Assembly (NCBI RefSeq): GCF_050920705.1
Contig: NZ_CP154799.1
Coordinates: 744,001 to 808,000 of the forward strand
Direction of reading: 5' to 3'
From: Regnicoccus_A sp014224355
Lineage (GTDB): Bacteria > Cyanobacteriota > Cyanobacteriia > PCC-6307 > Cyanobiaceae
DNA: 64,000 bases
Below, piece after piece: positions 55,996 to 64,000 of the stretch. Each line of letters begins with the position of its first letter. Position 1 is the stretch's first letter. The notes beneath the pieces were generated by a model. It ran no database searches, was not told the origin of the DNA, and saw only the letters and a list, made by a program, of their open reading frames with translations. Made by a program: the position numbers and the translations under genes.

Positions 55996-56892
55996 ATGCC
56001 CCAGCCACCCCTGCTGATCGCCCTGGTGGGTCCCACCGCCAGCGGCAAGACCGCCCTGGCGATCGAGCTCGCGGATGCCCTCGATCTGGCGGTGCTCTCG
56101 GTCGACTCCCGCCAGCTCTACCGAGGGATGACCATCGGCACCGCCAAACCGAGCGTCCAGCAACGGAAACAGGTGCGCCACGGTCTGCTGGATCTGCGGG
56201 ACCCCGACCAGCCGATCAACCTCCAGGAGTTCTGCAGCCTCGCCCGCACCGCCATCGCCGCCGAGCACCGCCGCCGGGGGGTGGCGTTCCTGGTGGGCGG
56301 CAGCGGCCTCTACCTGCGCGCCCTCACCCAGGGCCTGCAGCCGCCCGCGGTGCCACCCCAGCCCGCCCTGCGGGCCCAGTTCCAGCAGCTCGGTCAGCCC
56401 TTCTGCCATCAGCTTCTGGCCCAGGCCGATCCGCTGGCCGCCGGACGGATCAACCCCGCCGACGCCGTTCGCACCCAGCGGGCCCTGGAGGTGATCTATG
56501 CCACGGGCCGGCCCCATGCGGCCCAGCCCAGCGCCTGCCCACCCCCCTGGCGGCTGCTGGAGCTGGGGCTGAATCCCCCGGATCTGCGCGAGCGCATCAG
56601 CCGGCGCAGCCAGCAGCTCTACAGGGATGGCCTGGTGGAGGAAACCGAGCAGCTGATCAGCCGCTACGGAGCCGACCTGCCGCTGCTGGGCACGATCGGC
56701 TACGGCGAAGCCCGCTCCCTGCTGGCCGGAGAGCTGGCGCTGGCGGAGGCCATCGCCCTGACCACCCGCCGCACGCTTCAGTACGCCAAACGGCAGCGCA
56801 CCTGGTTTCGCCGCCAGCATCAGCCCCTCTGGCTGGAGGGCGACAATCCGCTCCTCCAGGCGTTGCCGGCGGTGCAGCGCGTCCTAGGGTGA
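55996..56892 (+). CDS. miaA: tRNA dimethylallyltransferase
   Basis: A 298-residue enzyme isopentenylating A37 of tRNAs reading U-starting codons. The P-loop LIALVGPTASGKTALAIELA is near residue 8-27, LSVDSRQLYRGMTIGTAKPS follows (catalytic Asp), HGLLDLRDPDQPINLQEF, VGGSGLYLRALTQGL, and the C-terminal LLGTIGYGEARSLLAGELAL and YAKRQRTWFRRQ. The ATG at 55996 is used; the open frame upstream is not conserved. It is divergent from gyrB and 54 bases before infC. Confidence 0.95.
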   Translation: MPQPPLLIALVGPTASGKTALAIELADALDLAVLSVDSRQLYRGMTIGTAKPSVQQRKQVRHGLLDLRDPDQPINLQEFCSLARTAIAAEHRRRGVAFLVGGSGLYLRALTQGLQPPAVPPQPALRAQFQQLGQPFCHQLLAQADPLAAGRINPADAVRTQRALEVIYATGRPHAAQPSACPPPWRLLELGLNPPDLRERISRRSQQLYRDGLVEETEQLISRYGADLPLLGTIGYGEARSLLAGELALAEAIALTTRRTLQYAKRQRTWFRRQHQPLWLEGDNPLLQALPAVQRVLG

Positions 56893-56946
56893 CCATCTGG
56901 TCATGCCAGCTTCACTGACCCCACTGCCGGTCCCTCGCCTCTCTGA

Positions 56947-57603
56947 ATGCCTCCTCGTCCCCGTTTCGATCGCCGTGCCCCCGTCCGGGAGCTCCCCAAC
57001 ATCAACGAACGGATCAACTACCCCCAGCTCAGGGTGGTCGATGCCGACGGCAGCCAGCTCGGGGTGATCACCAGGGAGGAAGCCCTGGATGTGGCCAAGG
57101 ACCGCGAGCTCGACCTGGTGCTGGTCAGCGAGAAAGCCGATCCGCCGGTCTGCCGGATCATGGACTACGGCAAGTTCAAGTTCGAGCAGGAAAAGAAAGC
57201 CAAGGAAGCCAAGAAGAAGTCGCACCAGACCGAGGTCAAGGAAGTCAAGATGCGCTACAAGATCGATTCGCACGACTATCAGGTGCGGATCGGTCAGGCC
57301 GTGCGCTTCCTCAAGGACGGCGACAAGGTCAAGTGCACCGTGATCTTCCGGGGCCGGGAGATCCAGCACACCGCCCTGGCTGAGCAACTCCTCTACCGCA
57401 TGGCCAAGGATCTCGAAGAGAGCGCCGAGATCCAGCAGGACCCCAAGCGGGAAGGCCGGAACATGATCATGTTTCTCACTCCGCGCAAGACACCGCTCAC
57501 CAAAGAGAAGGATGCCGCCGCCCAGGCCGCCAAGGCGGTGCGCACCATTCCCTCCCCAATCCGGCAGCTGAGCAACGCCGAATCAGCCCCCAGCGAAGCC
57601 TGA
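56947..57603 (+). CDS. infC: Translation initiation factor IF-3
   Basis: A 218-residue factor that prevents premature 70S formation. VRELPNINERINYPQLRVVD opens it, CRIMDYGKFKFEQEKKAKEA is the family signature near residue 75, and VKCTVIFRGREIQHTALAEQ and MIMFLTPRKTPLTKEKDAAA belong to the C-terminal domain. A 40-residue disordered tail is longer than in E. coli, as in other cyanobacteria. It starts at a regular ATG, not the rare AUU known from enterobacterial infC. It is convergent with the dienelactone hydrolase gene, only 7 bases apart. Confidence 0.96.
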   Translation: MPPRPRFDRRAPVRELPNINERINYPQLRVVDADGSQLGVITREEALDVAKDRELDLVLVSEKADPPVCRIMDYGKFKFEQEKKAKEAKKKSHQTEVKEVKMRYKIDSHDYQVRIGQAVRFLKDGDKVKCTVIFRGREIQHTALAEQLLYRMAKDLEESAEIQQDPKREGRNMIMFLTPRKTPLTKEKDAAAQAAKAVRTIPSPIRQLSNAESAPSEA

Positions 57604-57610
57604 TCCGGTC

Positions 57611-58357
57611 TCAGCCCGGTTTCAGCTCGCCTGCGAACAGCTCCAGCATCAGGCGCCAGCCGTCCGCCGCCGCCTCGCTGCGGTAGTCGGAGCGCTGATC
57701 ACACATGTAGCCATGGCCCGCCTCAGCCCTGTGGAGACGCAAGCGCCGGCCACTGGGATCGGCCGCCGCCAGGGCTGCCGCGATCGCCTCCACATCGGCG
57801 GGGGGAATCAGCGGATCCAGGTGGCCGCAGAAGACGTGGAGGGCCCCAGCCACATCCGGTAGCACCTCCAGGCTCGGGGGTCCGCCACCCGGCCGGCCGC
57901 TGGCCACCCCCGCCCCGTAGAAGGCGGCGGTGGCCCTGATCACCGGCAGGCTGGCCGCCAGCAGGGCGGCATGGCCGCCGAAGCAGAACCCCACACAGCC
58001 GAGGTCCGGCCGGCCCGGCAGCCGCTGTTGCAACCAGGCCGCAGCCGTCTGCAGATCCCCCAGCAGCTGATCCGCTCTGACCTGGTCCTTGTGCGCACGC
58101 CCGATCGCCAGTTCAGCGGGGCTGTAGCCCAGCTCCAGATCAGGGGCCGTGCGGGCCATCAGCGGCACCGCCAGGGCCGCGTACCCCTGCTCCGCCAGCC
58201 GCCCCGAGACGGTGCGAATCCAGCTGTTGAGGCCGAACACTTCCGGCAACACCAGCACGCCGCCCCGGGGCTCAGCCACCGGTGGCGCCCACCAGCAGCG
58301 CAGGGAACAGGGCTCAGGCGCCCCGGGCATCGGTTCGATCGTGATCCACTCGGCCAT
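57611..58357 (-). CDS. Dienelactone hydrolase family protein
   Basis: A 248-residue alpha/beta hydrolase. GGVLVLPEVFGLNSWIRTVS is the family opening, LGCVGFCFGGHAALLAASLP near residue 121 holds the G-x-C-x-G-G nucleophile (Cys), FCGHLDPLIPPADVEA the Asp and RLHRAEAGHGYMCDQ the His. A natural substrate is not known. The ATG at 58355-58357 was chosen by the family N-terminus. It is divergent from the GntR regulator. Confidence 0.9.
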   Translation of the reverse strand: MAEWITIEPMPGAPEPCSLRCWWAPPVAEPRGGVLVLPEVFGLNSWIRTVSGRLAEQGYAALAVPLMARTAPDLELGYSPAELAIGRAHKDQVRADQLLGDLQTAAAWLQQRLPGRPDLGCVGFCFGGHAALLAASLPVIRATAAFYGAGVASGRPGGGPPSLEVLPDVAGALHVFCGHLDPLIPPADVEAIAAALAAADPSGRRLRLHRAEAGHGYMCDQRSDYRSEAAADGWRLMLELFAGELKPG

Positions 58358-58511
58358 GGCAGGAATGGGTGCAGGAGGGTCGACTGAGCGCCGGCCACTG
58401 TGACGGCTGTTACCGCATCGGCAACCGGCACAGACTCGTATGCCACAGGGGGAATTGTCACCAGCGCCGAAGCTCCGTAGGGTGGCGCAACCCGTACTGG
58501 TTCCCTCCGGC

Positions 58512-59540
58512 GTGCGATTCCACATCCAGCAGGAAAGCGACATCCCGGCGTCGACCCAGCTTTACAACCAGATCTGCTTCGCGATCGCCGCCCGGCACTA
58601 CCCTCCGGGCCACCGCCTGCCGAGCACGCGGCAACTGGCGATGCAGACCGGGCTGCACCGCAACACGATCAGCAAGGTCTACCGCCAGCTGGAGAACGAT
58701 GGGGTGGTGGAGGCGATGGCCGGCTCGGGCATCTACGTGCGCGACCAGCAGAAGCCCCGTGAGCTCAAGGTGCCGCCGGGCCTGCGCAGCCGTCTGCGCC
58801 CCGACATCGACCGCGAGGTGCGCCAGTGCGTCGACGGCCTGCTCAATGCCGGCTGCACCCTGCAGCAGGCCCGCGAGCTGCTCACCCGCGAGATCGACTG
58901 GCGACTGCGCTGCGGCGCCCGGGTGCTGGTCTCCACCCCCCGCGAGGACATCGGCGCCTCGATGCTGATCGCCGAGGAACTGGAGCCTGCCCTTGAGGTG
59001 CCCGTGGAGGTGGTGCCGATGGAGGAGCTCGAGGCTGTGCTCGAGAGCTCCAGCAACGGCACCGTGGTCACCAGCCGCTACTTCCTCCAGCCCGTGGAGG
59101 AGCTGGCCCAGCGCTACGGGGTGCGGGCGGTGGCGGTCGACCTCAACGACTTCCGCCATGAGCTCGACCTGCTCAAGGAGCTGCGGGCCGGCAGCTGCGT
59201 GGGCCTGGTGAGCATCAGCCCGGGCATCCTGCGGGCCGCGGAGGTGATCCTGCACAGCATGCGCGGCAATGAGTTGCTGGTGATGACCGCCAACCCCGAC
59301 GTGGGCAGCCGTCTGCTGGCCCTGCTGCGGGCCGCCAGCCATGTGCTCTGCGACCGCCCCAGCCTGCCCCTGGTGGAGCAGACCCTGCGCCAGAACCGCT
59401 CCCAGCTGATGCGGCTGCCCCAGGTGCACTGCGCCCAGAGTTACCTGGGGGCCGCCACCATCAATCTGCTGCGCAAGGAGATCGGCCTGATCGGCCACCC
59501 TGGAGGCCTCGTCGATCAAGAGGGTGCCCAGGCAAGATGA
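58512..59540 (+). CDS. GntR family transcriptional regulator with unassigned effector domain
   Basis: A 342-residue protein, if the GTG at 58512 (VRFHIQQESDIPASTQLYNQ) is the start; an in-frame ATG at 58440 would add 24 poorly conserved residues. The winged helix-turn-helix spans residues 14-80: YPPGHRLPSTRQLAMQTGLH and HRNTISKVYRQLENDGVVEA. The C-terminal 250 residues contain VLVSTPREDIGASMLIAEEL and SCVGLVSISPGILRAAEVIL, resembling a periplasmic-binding-type sensor rather than the usual UTRA or aminotransferase domain. It lies 34 bases before cysE, so a link to cysteine synthesis is possible. Confidence 0.82.
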   Translation: MRFHIQQESDIPASTQLYNQICFAIAARHYPPGHRLPSTRQLAMQTGLHRNTISKVYRQLENDGVVEAMAGSGIYVRDQQKPRELKVPPGLRSRLRPDIDREVRQCVDGLLNAGCTLQQARELLTREIDWRLRCGARVLVSTPREDIGASMLIAEELEPALEVPVEVVPMEELEAVLESSSNGTVVTSRYFLQPVEELAQRYGVRAVAVDLNDFRHELDLLKELRAGSCVGLVSISPGILRAAEVILHSMRGNELLVMTANPDVGSRLLALLRAASHVLCDRPSLPLVEQTLRQNRSQLMRLPQVHCAQSYLGAATINLLRKEIGLIGHPGGLVDQEGAQAR

Positions 59541-59574
59541 AAGAGCCCGCCCTCCCTCCTGCGAGCCTGCGACC

Positions 59575-60330
59575 TTGGTCGATTCGATCCGCCAACTGCT
59601 GAAGGCGACCCTGGCGGATCTGAGGATCATCCGGGAGCGCGACCCGGCCGCACGCAACACGATTGAGATTCTCCTCTGCTATCCAGGCTTTCACGCCCTG
59701 GTGCTGCACAGGCTCAGCCACCGACTCTGGACATTGGGCCTGCCCCTGTTGCCAAGGCTGCTCTCCCAGCTGGGTCGCGCCTTCACCGGGGTGGAAATTC
59801 ACCCGGGCGCCACCATCGGCCATGGCGTTTTCATCGATCACGGCATGGGAGTGGTGATTGGCGAAACGGCCATAATCGGCAACCGCTGCCTGCTCTATCA
59901 AGGCGTCACGCTGGGCGGAACCGGCAAGGCGCACGGCAAACGTCACCCGACCCTGGCCGAGAATGTGGTGGTGGGAGCCGGAGCCAATGTGCTGGGCGCA
60001 ATCTCCGTGGGAGCCAACACCCGCATCGGGGCCGGTTCAGTGGTTCTCCGCGACGTGCAGCCAGACAGCACCGTCGTTGGCATTCCCGGACGGGTGATCC
60101 ACCAGTCGGGTGTGCGGATCGATCCGCTGGCCCACTCAGCGCTACCGGATGCGGAAGCAAGCGTAATCCGCAACCTGATGGAGCGCATCGACATCCTTGA
60201 GAATCAGATTTCGAATCTGCAGAGCTGCCTGCGCGAAGTGGCGGCCGGCCGGCCGCTGGAAGAGCAATGTGGCGGGCAGGCGCAGAATCTCAAGGATCGA
60301 GAAATTCTCAGATTTCTTGGAGACAGCTGA
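59575..60330 (+). CDS. cysE: Serine O-acetyltransferase
   Basis: A 251-residue enzyme making O-acetylserine for cysteine synthesis. It probably starts at TTG (M-VDSIRQLLKATLADLRII). FTGVEIHPGATIGHGVFIDH, IDHGMGVVIGETAIIGNRCL, YQGVTLGGTGKAHGKRHPTL and VVVGAGANVLGAISVGANTR form the left-handed hexapeptide helix; DH and H residues are the catalytic pair. The C-terminal tail after residue 190 includes NLMERIDILENQISNLQSCL, a possible coiled coil, longer than in short CysE forms. The C-terminus lacks the usual Ile that binds CysK, so complex formation is uncertain. Confidence 0.93.
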   Translation: MVDSIRQLLKATLADLRIIRERDPAARNTIEILLCYPGFHALVLHRLSHRLWTLGLPLLPRLLSQLGRAFTGVEIHPGATIGHGVFIDHGMGVVIGETAIIGNRCLLYQGVTLGGTGKAHGKRHPTLAENVVVGAGANVLGAISVGANTRIGAGSVVLRDVQPDSTVVGIPGRVIHQSGVRIDPLAHSALPDAEASVIRNLMERIDILENQISNLQSCLREVAAGRPLEEQCGGQAQNLKDREILRFLGDS

Positions 60331-60527
60331 ATTCACCCAATGGTCTTGGCTGAACTTTTTCGGATCGCCTCAGGTGGCGTTAGGCCAGGACTCACTTGGC
60401 TTGATGGGGCCAAGCATCCACTCCCCTACGATGAGACACACGCACAGATCCGCAAGGCCCACCTGAAGTTTGTCACTTCCAGGGCAAGTCACGCTGGATC
60501 CGACACCAGAGACAGCCCAAGCTGAGA

Positions 60528-61334
60528 ATGGCCTCCCTACGCTTCACCAAAGCCCTTTGGCAGCAGCGAGAACTGTGGTGGCGGCTGACCACCCGTGAAG
60601 TCTCTGGGCGCTACCGAGGTTCCATGGTGGGCCTGGGGTGGAGCTTCGTCACGCCCTTGCTGATGTTGGCCGTGTATACCTTTATCTTTTCACAGGTTTT
60701 TCAATCCCGTTGGGGTGATCTTGAGCAGCTGGGCCCAATGGGCTTTGCCATCAACCTGTTTGCGGGCATGATCGTCTTTAATTTATTCAACGAAAGCGCC
60801 ACGAAAGCCCCTGACCTGGTCGTCGCTAATCCAAATTATGTCACGAAACTTATCTTTCCGCTGCATGTTCTCGCAGCCGTCAATGTAGCCAGCGCGACAT
60901 TTCACGCCCTCACAAGCCTTGTGATCCTGATTGTCTTCAAGCTCGTTGCAGTACACACCATTCAATTGTCTTTTCTCTGGCTCCCGCTGGTCTGGCTTCC
61001 TTTAATTGCTGGATCTCTGGCCCTGTCTTGGGTCTTATCTGCACTGGGGGTTTTTCTTAGAGATATCAGCCAGGTTGTGGGCGTTGTCACCAGCATGTTG
61101 ATGTTTCTGAGTGCTGTTTTTTACCCAGTCAGCTCATTGCCACTGCGCTGGCAGCCAGTGTTGATGCTGAATCCACTCGTGATCATTATTGAGCAGACTC
61201 GTCGTGTTACAGTATCAGGCCTGAACCCAAGCCTGATGTACATAGTGGTAGGCTGTCTGATTGGTCTTGTTTGCTGCGAAGTGAGCTTTCGGTGCTTCCA
61301 GCGGGCCCGTCATGGTTTTGCCGATGTCCTCTGA
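60528..61334 (+). CDS. Polysaccharide ABC exporter permease (Wzm-like)
   Basis: A 268-residue ABC-2 type permease for lipid-linked glycans. MASLRFTKALWQQRELWWRL, TREVSGRYRGSMVGLGWSFV is the typical N-terminal amphipathic stretch, then about six helices, e.g. PLLMLAVYTFIFSQVF and VVGVVTSMLMFLSAVFYPVS. LMLNPLVIIIEQTRRVTVSG is conserved in the family. It overlaps the ATPase gene by 23 bases. Base composition is lower in GC than the flanking housekeeping genes. Confidence 0.9.
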   Translation: MASLRFTKALWQQRELWWRLTTREVSGRYRGSMVGLGWSFVTPLLMLAVYTFIFSQVFQSRWGDLEQLGPMGFAINLFAGMIVFNLFNESATKAPDLVVANPNYVTKLIFPLHVLAAVNVASATFHALTSLVILIVFKLVAVHTIQLSFLWLPLVWLPLIAGSLALSWVLSALGVFLRDISQVVGVVTSMLMFLSAVFYPVSSLPLRWQPVLMLNPLVIIIEQTRRVTVSGLNPSLMYIVVGCLIGLVCCEVSFRCFQRARHGFADVL

Positions 61335-62769
61335 TCGCCAGGCTCCAGTTGTGTCAGCAAGCCAATTGAGCAAATCCTACCAAATATACAATCATCCAAG
61401 GGACAGATTACTACAAGCTATTTGGCGTGGCAAGCGAAAATTCTATCGAGATTTCAGGGCCTTGCAGCCCATCAGTTTCAAGCTGGAAAAAGGTACAACA
61501 CTTGGCATTGTCGGCCGCAATGGATCAGGGAAAAGCACTCTCCTTCAGCTCATCTGCGGCACGCTCACACCAAGCTCCGGCGCTGTCAATGTCAAGGGGA
61601 GGATTGCAGCCTTGCTGGAACTTGGCAGTGGCTTCAATCCTAACTTCACTGGCAGAGAGAATGTTTACCTGAATGCAACTCTGCTTGGGCTCAGCCATAA
61701 AGAGACGGATGCTCGACTAGACAACATCCTGAGTTTTGCCGATATTGGAGATTACATTGATCAGCCAGTCAAGACCTATTCCAGTGGCATGGTAGTACGG
61801 CTGGCCTTTGCCGTTCAAGCCCATATCGATCCAGATTTATTAGTCGTAGACGAAGCCCTGGCAGTCGGCGACGAGTTATTTCAGAAAAAATGCTACAGCC
61901 GTCTTGAAAAGCTTAAGGAGAGGGGCGCTTCAATTATTCTTGTAACACATAGTTGCCCCCAAATCATTCAACATTGTGACCAAGCACTCCTGTTGCACAA
62001 GGGCAAGTCATGGCTATGGGGAGACCCTGCAAGGGTAACGACTCTATACCAAAGACTCATCAATGCAGCCGACGACGAGTGGGACAATGCGCTGTCGTCC
62101 GAAGTTGATAATCTTACTTTCGACGAGAATACAATTTTTACTGCGCCAAGAAATTCCAAAAAGACTAATTTACGCCCGAAGCACGATGATCAAGCCGTAA
62201 GCGAAACGCAAACGCTTGAACGACTGACTGGCTGGCTTGACCCAAACCTCAAACCAGATTCCACCGTGGTGTATCCCGATCGAGGGATTCGCATCGAAGA
62301 GCTGAGAGTTGAAAGCATGACGAAAGAGGCAATAAACGTAATCCCTTTCGGCGAATCATTCTCTCTCTGTTTTCTATATTACTCAGATGACGACCTCAGT
62401 GACATCGCTTTTGGCTGCCATATCGCCGATCACAAAGGCCTACGCATCACCGGCCAGACCCATCCAAGTCCGCAAGGATTTATAAAACATATTTCGGCCC
62501 ATAGCAGTTGGGTCATCCGTTTCCAATTCCATGGTGGTCTATGGCCAGGAGTTTATTTTATCGGCGGAGGAATCTGGGCAAAAGAATCGTCCAATAGCAC
62601 ATACACCCCTCGATATCTGCACCGCGTGATCGACTATGCAGCGATTCGCATTGTTGCCAATCATCCAGTCAATTCCATCGGCGCCTGCAGCCTTCAACTT
62701 CTGAAGCCAGAGCTCAGTCCGCTCCTAGGCACGCCTCTGGATCTGTCTCACCCCGAGGCCAGGCCCTGA
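61312..62769 (+). CDS. Polysaccharide ABC exporter ATPase with C-terminal glycan-binding domain (Wzt-like)
   Basis: A 485-residue protein. The ATPase half has Walker A LGIVGRNGSGKSTLLQLICG near residue 65, LELGSGFNPNFTGRENVYLN, signature YSSGMVVRLAFAVQAH, Walker B DPDLLVVDEALAVGDELF and switch VTHSCPQII. A linker near residues 255-320 joins a C-terminal domain of about 160 residues (from RGIRIEELRVESMTKEAINV), with FGCHIADHKGLRITGQTHPS, as in Wzt proteins that recognise the glycan end. The start is ATG 61312 or, equally, 61324. The 3' end overlaps the convergent glycosyltransferase by 22 bases. Confidence 0.9.
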   Translation: MVLPMSSDRQAPVVSASQLSKSYQIYNHPRDRLLQAIWRGKRKFYRDFRALQPISFKLEKGTTLGIVGRNGSGKSTLLQLICGTLTPSSGAVNVKGRIAALLELGSGFNPNFTGRENVYLNATLLGLSHKETDARLDNILSFADIGDYIDQPVKTYSSGMVVRLAFAVQAHIDPDLLVVDEALAVGDELFQKKCYSRLEKLKERGASIILVTHSCPQIIQHCDQALLLHKGKSWLWGDPARVTTLYQRLINAADDEWDNALSSEVDNLTFDENTIFTAPRNSKKTNLRPKHDDQAVSETQTLERLTGWLDPNLKPDSTVVYPDRGIRIEELRVESMTKEAINVIPFGESFSLCFLYYSDDDLSDIAFGCHIADHKGLRITGQTHPSPQGFIKHISAHSSWVIRFQFHGGLWPGVYFIGGGIWAKESSNSTYTPRYLHRVIDYAAIRIVANHPVNSIGACSLQLLKPELSPLLGTPLDLSHPEARP

Positions 62770-64000
62770 AGGTCCAGCCAGTCGAGTAGGCCCAGCTTGG
62801 CCAGCCACACCAGCGTGGTCGGGATGAAGGGCCGCCGCTCTGGGCTGACGTCAGCAGTGAGATCGGCCACCAGGCATCCCCGGGCTGGGTCGGCCGCGGC
62901 CACCATGGCCAGCAGGCGGGCGGCCTCCTCCGGGCTGCCCCGGAGGCCGTGGTACTGACGATTGAGGGCAACGGTCTGGGCATGGGCCAAAGCCTCAGGC
63001 CCAACCCCGGGACGCAGCCGGAGCCGGGTGGCCGGGTCAAGCACGGTGGTGGCGAAGCCGGCGAAATCCGAGAATGGATCACCGCGCAGCGGGCTGATCC
63101 GGTAAGGAGAGGCCGCTTCAGCCTGGGCCAGGACATGGAGCCGCCGCTGCGTAAGTTCGGCGAAGAGGGCGTTGTACTGCTCCACCACCACCGGCCAGGC
63201 GAACATCTGCCGGGCCCGCCGCTGGCCCGCCGCCCCCATGGAGGCCCGCAGGTCCGGAGAGGCGATCAACCGCGCCAGGGCTGCGGCGGCCTCGCCGCCA
63301 TGAACGGCGGTGTGCTGGGCCACCGCGCCCACATAAGTCTGATAGGTCTCGAGGCCCAGGCTGTGCAGATGGGCCAGCAGATGGCCGTGGGTGCCACCGG
63401 GAGTGCCGAGCGTCGGGATGAGAAATCCCTCCACCCCGTCACGCACGGTATAGCGGTAGCCATCCCAATCACTCACTACCACAGGAAGACCGGCAGCCAT
63501 GGCCTCCACTGGCGCCAGGCCGAAGGTCTCCTGGATGTTGTCCACCAGGGAGAGGAAGATGTCGGCAGCCGCCCAGCTCTGGGCCACGCTGGCCTGATCG
63601 TTGCCATCAAGCTCCAGCACATTCACGTCACTGGCATAGGCCGCGGCAGCCTGCCGATAGAGCTGCTGGTCGGCCTCACCATTGGGAAACCAGCCCACCA
63701 GGAGAAAGTGCACCCGCACACCGCTCTGCTGGGCGGCCTCCTGCACAGCCTGAAACATCACCTGTGGGAAGGCTTTCTCGAAGTAGGAGAGCCTCCCCAG
63801 CCAGAGCACCATCACATCCTGCTCTGCGATCCCGAAGCGGGCGCGCATGGCCGTACGTGCGTCCTCAGAGGCAGCCTGGGCCGCGATGGTCTCCACCTCC
63901 ACCGCCAGGGGAATCAGGGGCAGCTGGGGCAGACAGGAGCGCTGGCCAGCGAAGCGCTCCTGCAGATAGCCGCCCCAGCACTCGAACATCTCCCCAAGGG
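62748..64000 (-). CDS. GT4 family glycosyltransferase with C-terminal extension, partial (runs off window end)
   Basis: At least 417 residues of the C-terminal part are visible; the N-terminus lies beyond base 64000, the frame still being open there. VMVLWLGRLSYFEKAFPQVM and VHFLLVGWFPNGEADQQLYR belong to the second GT-B domain, AADIFLSLVDNIQETFGLAP to the active site, and VEAMAAGLPVVVSDWDGYRY to the nucleotide-sugar site. The last 120 residues (from DPFSDFAGFATTVLDPATRL) match the extension of the glycosyltransferase at 43273. It converges on the Wzm/Wzt-type exporter genes, suggesting joint work in surface glycan assembly. Confidence 0.88.
   Translation of the reverse strand, partial: LGEMFECWGGYLQERFAGQRSCLPQLPLIPLAVEVETIAAQAASEDARTAMRARFGIAEQDVMVLWLGRLSYFEKAFPQVMFQAVQEAAQQSGVRVHFLLVGWFPNGEADQQLYRQAAAAYASDVNVLELDGNDQASVAQSWAAADIFLSLVDNIQETFGLAPVEAMAAGLPVVVSDWDGYRYTVRDGVEGFLIPTLGTPGGTHGHLLAHLHSLGLETYQTYVGAVAQHTAVHGGEAAAALARLIASPDLRASMGAAGQRRARQMFAWPVVVEQYNALFAELTQRRLHVLAQAEAASPYRISPLRGDPFSDFAGFATTVLDPATRLRLRPGVGPEALAHAQTVALNRQYHGLRGSPEEAARLLAMVAAADPARGCLVADLTADVSPERRPFIPTTLVWLAKLGLLDWLDLQGLASG

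Noticed and set aside
60340..60525. A 61-codon open frame between cysE and the exporter permease (MVLAELFRIASGGV...)
   Set aside because: No recognisable motif, no ribosome site, and it lies in a leader-like region. It might be the transcript leader of the exporter genes, but coding evidence is lacking.

Overview
The window looks like a chromosome segment of a high-GC picocyanobacterium, of the Cyanobium / Synechococcus subcluster 5 type. The reasons are the cyanobacterial gene set (an RpaA-type response regulator next to lysS, an RpoD-like group 2 sigma factor, the urt/ure nitrogen island, egtB-egtD, mreBCD, DUF2126 with alpha-E proteins), very compact spacing with many 4-bp start/stop overlaps, frequent GTG/TTG starts and GC-rich coding bias. 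No tRNA, rRNA, IS element, prophage or CRISPR array was recognised.

Layout. 1-10 kb (minus strand): a partial FAD oxidoreductase, galE, a stand-alone DUF2126 protein, glgP, a transglutaminase-like protease, an alpha-E protein and a circularly permuted ATP-grasp protein (frameshifted). The last three plus DUF2126 form the recurrent ATP-grasp / alpha-E / transglutaminase module, here combined with glycogen and galactose metabolism. 10.3-12.1 kb: a lower-GC multi-membrane protein. 12.3-25 kb: a nitrogen-scavenging island. ureDABC lies on minus, and ureEFG followed by urtABCDE on plus. fmdA (formamidase) and an FmdB-type zinc ribbon converge on urtE. A well-formed NtcA-type promoter precedes urtA, and two perfect palindromes separate urtA from urtB. 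25-31.5 kb (minus): a lipoprotein, pabC-like, pabB, queC, a membrane kinase-like protein and a CysK-type synthase. 31.5-35.5 kb (plus): ergothioneine genes egtB-egtD, translationally coupled to two small uncharacterised proteins, then a DUF218 protein. 35.5-42 kb (minus): a small protein, lysS, rpaA, a solute-binding lipoprotein, mreD, mreC, mreB. 42-53.5 kb: ssb, a DedA protein, a GT4 glycosyltransferase, ahcY, tsaE, a PfkB sugar kinase, mutY, a sigma factor, mgtE, a glutathione peroxidase and a cation/proton antiporter. 53.5-60.3 kb: gyrB, miaA, infC, a dienelactone hydrolase, a GntR-type regulator and cysE. 60.5-64 kb: a Wzm/Wzt-type polysaccharide ABC exporter and a second GT4 paralog running off the end.

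Six genes (ATP-grasp, lysS, rpaA, the solute-binding protein, mreD, mreB) are each broken once, always by one missing base in a G/C homopolymer of 5-7. Several should be indispensable, so I read these as sequencing or assembly errors rather than pseudogenes. The most biologically interesting leads are the DUF2126/ATP-grasp/alpha-E/transglutaminase-glgP module, the two small proteins of the ergothioneine operon, the GT4 paralogs with a shared C-terminal extension, and the kinase-like protein with altered catalytic motifs that abuts cysK.
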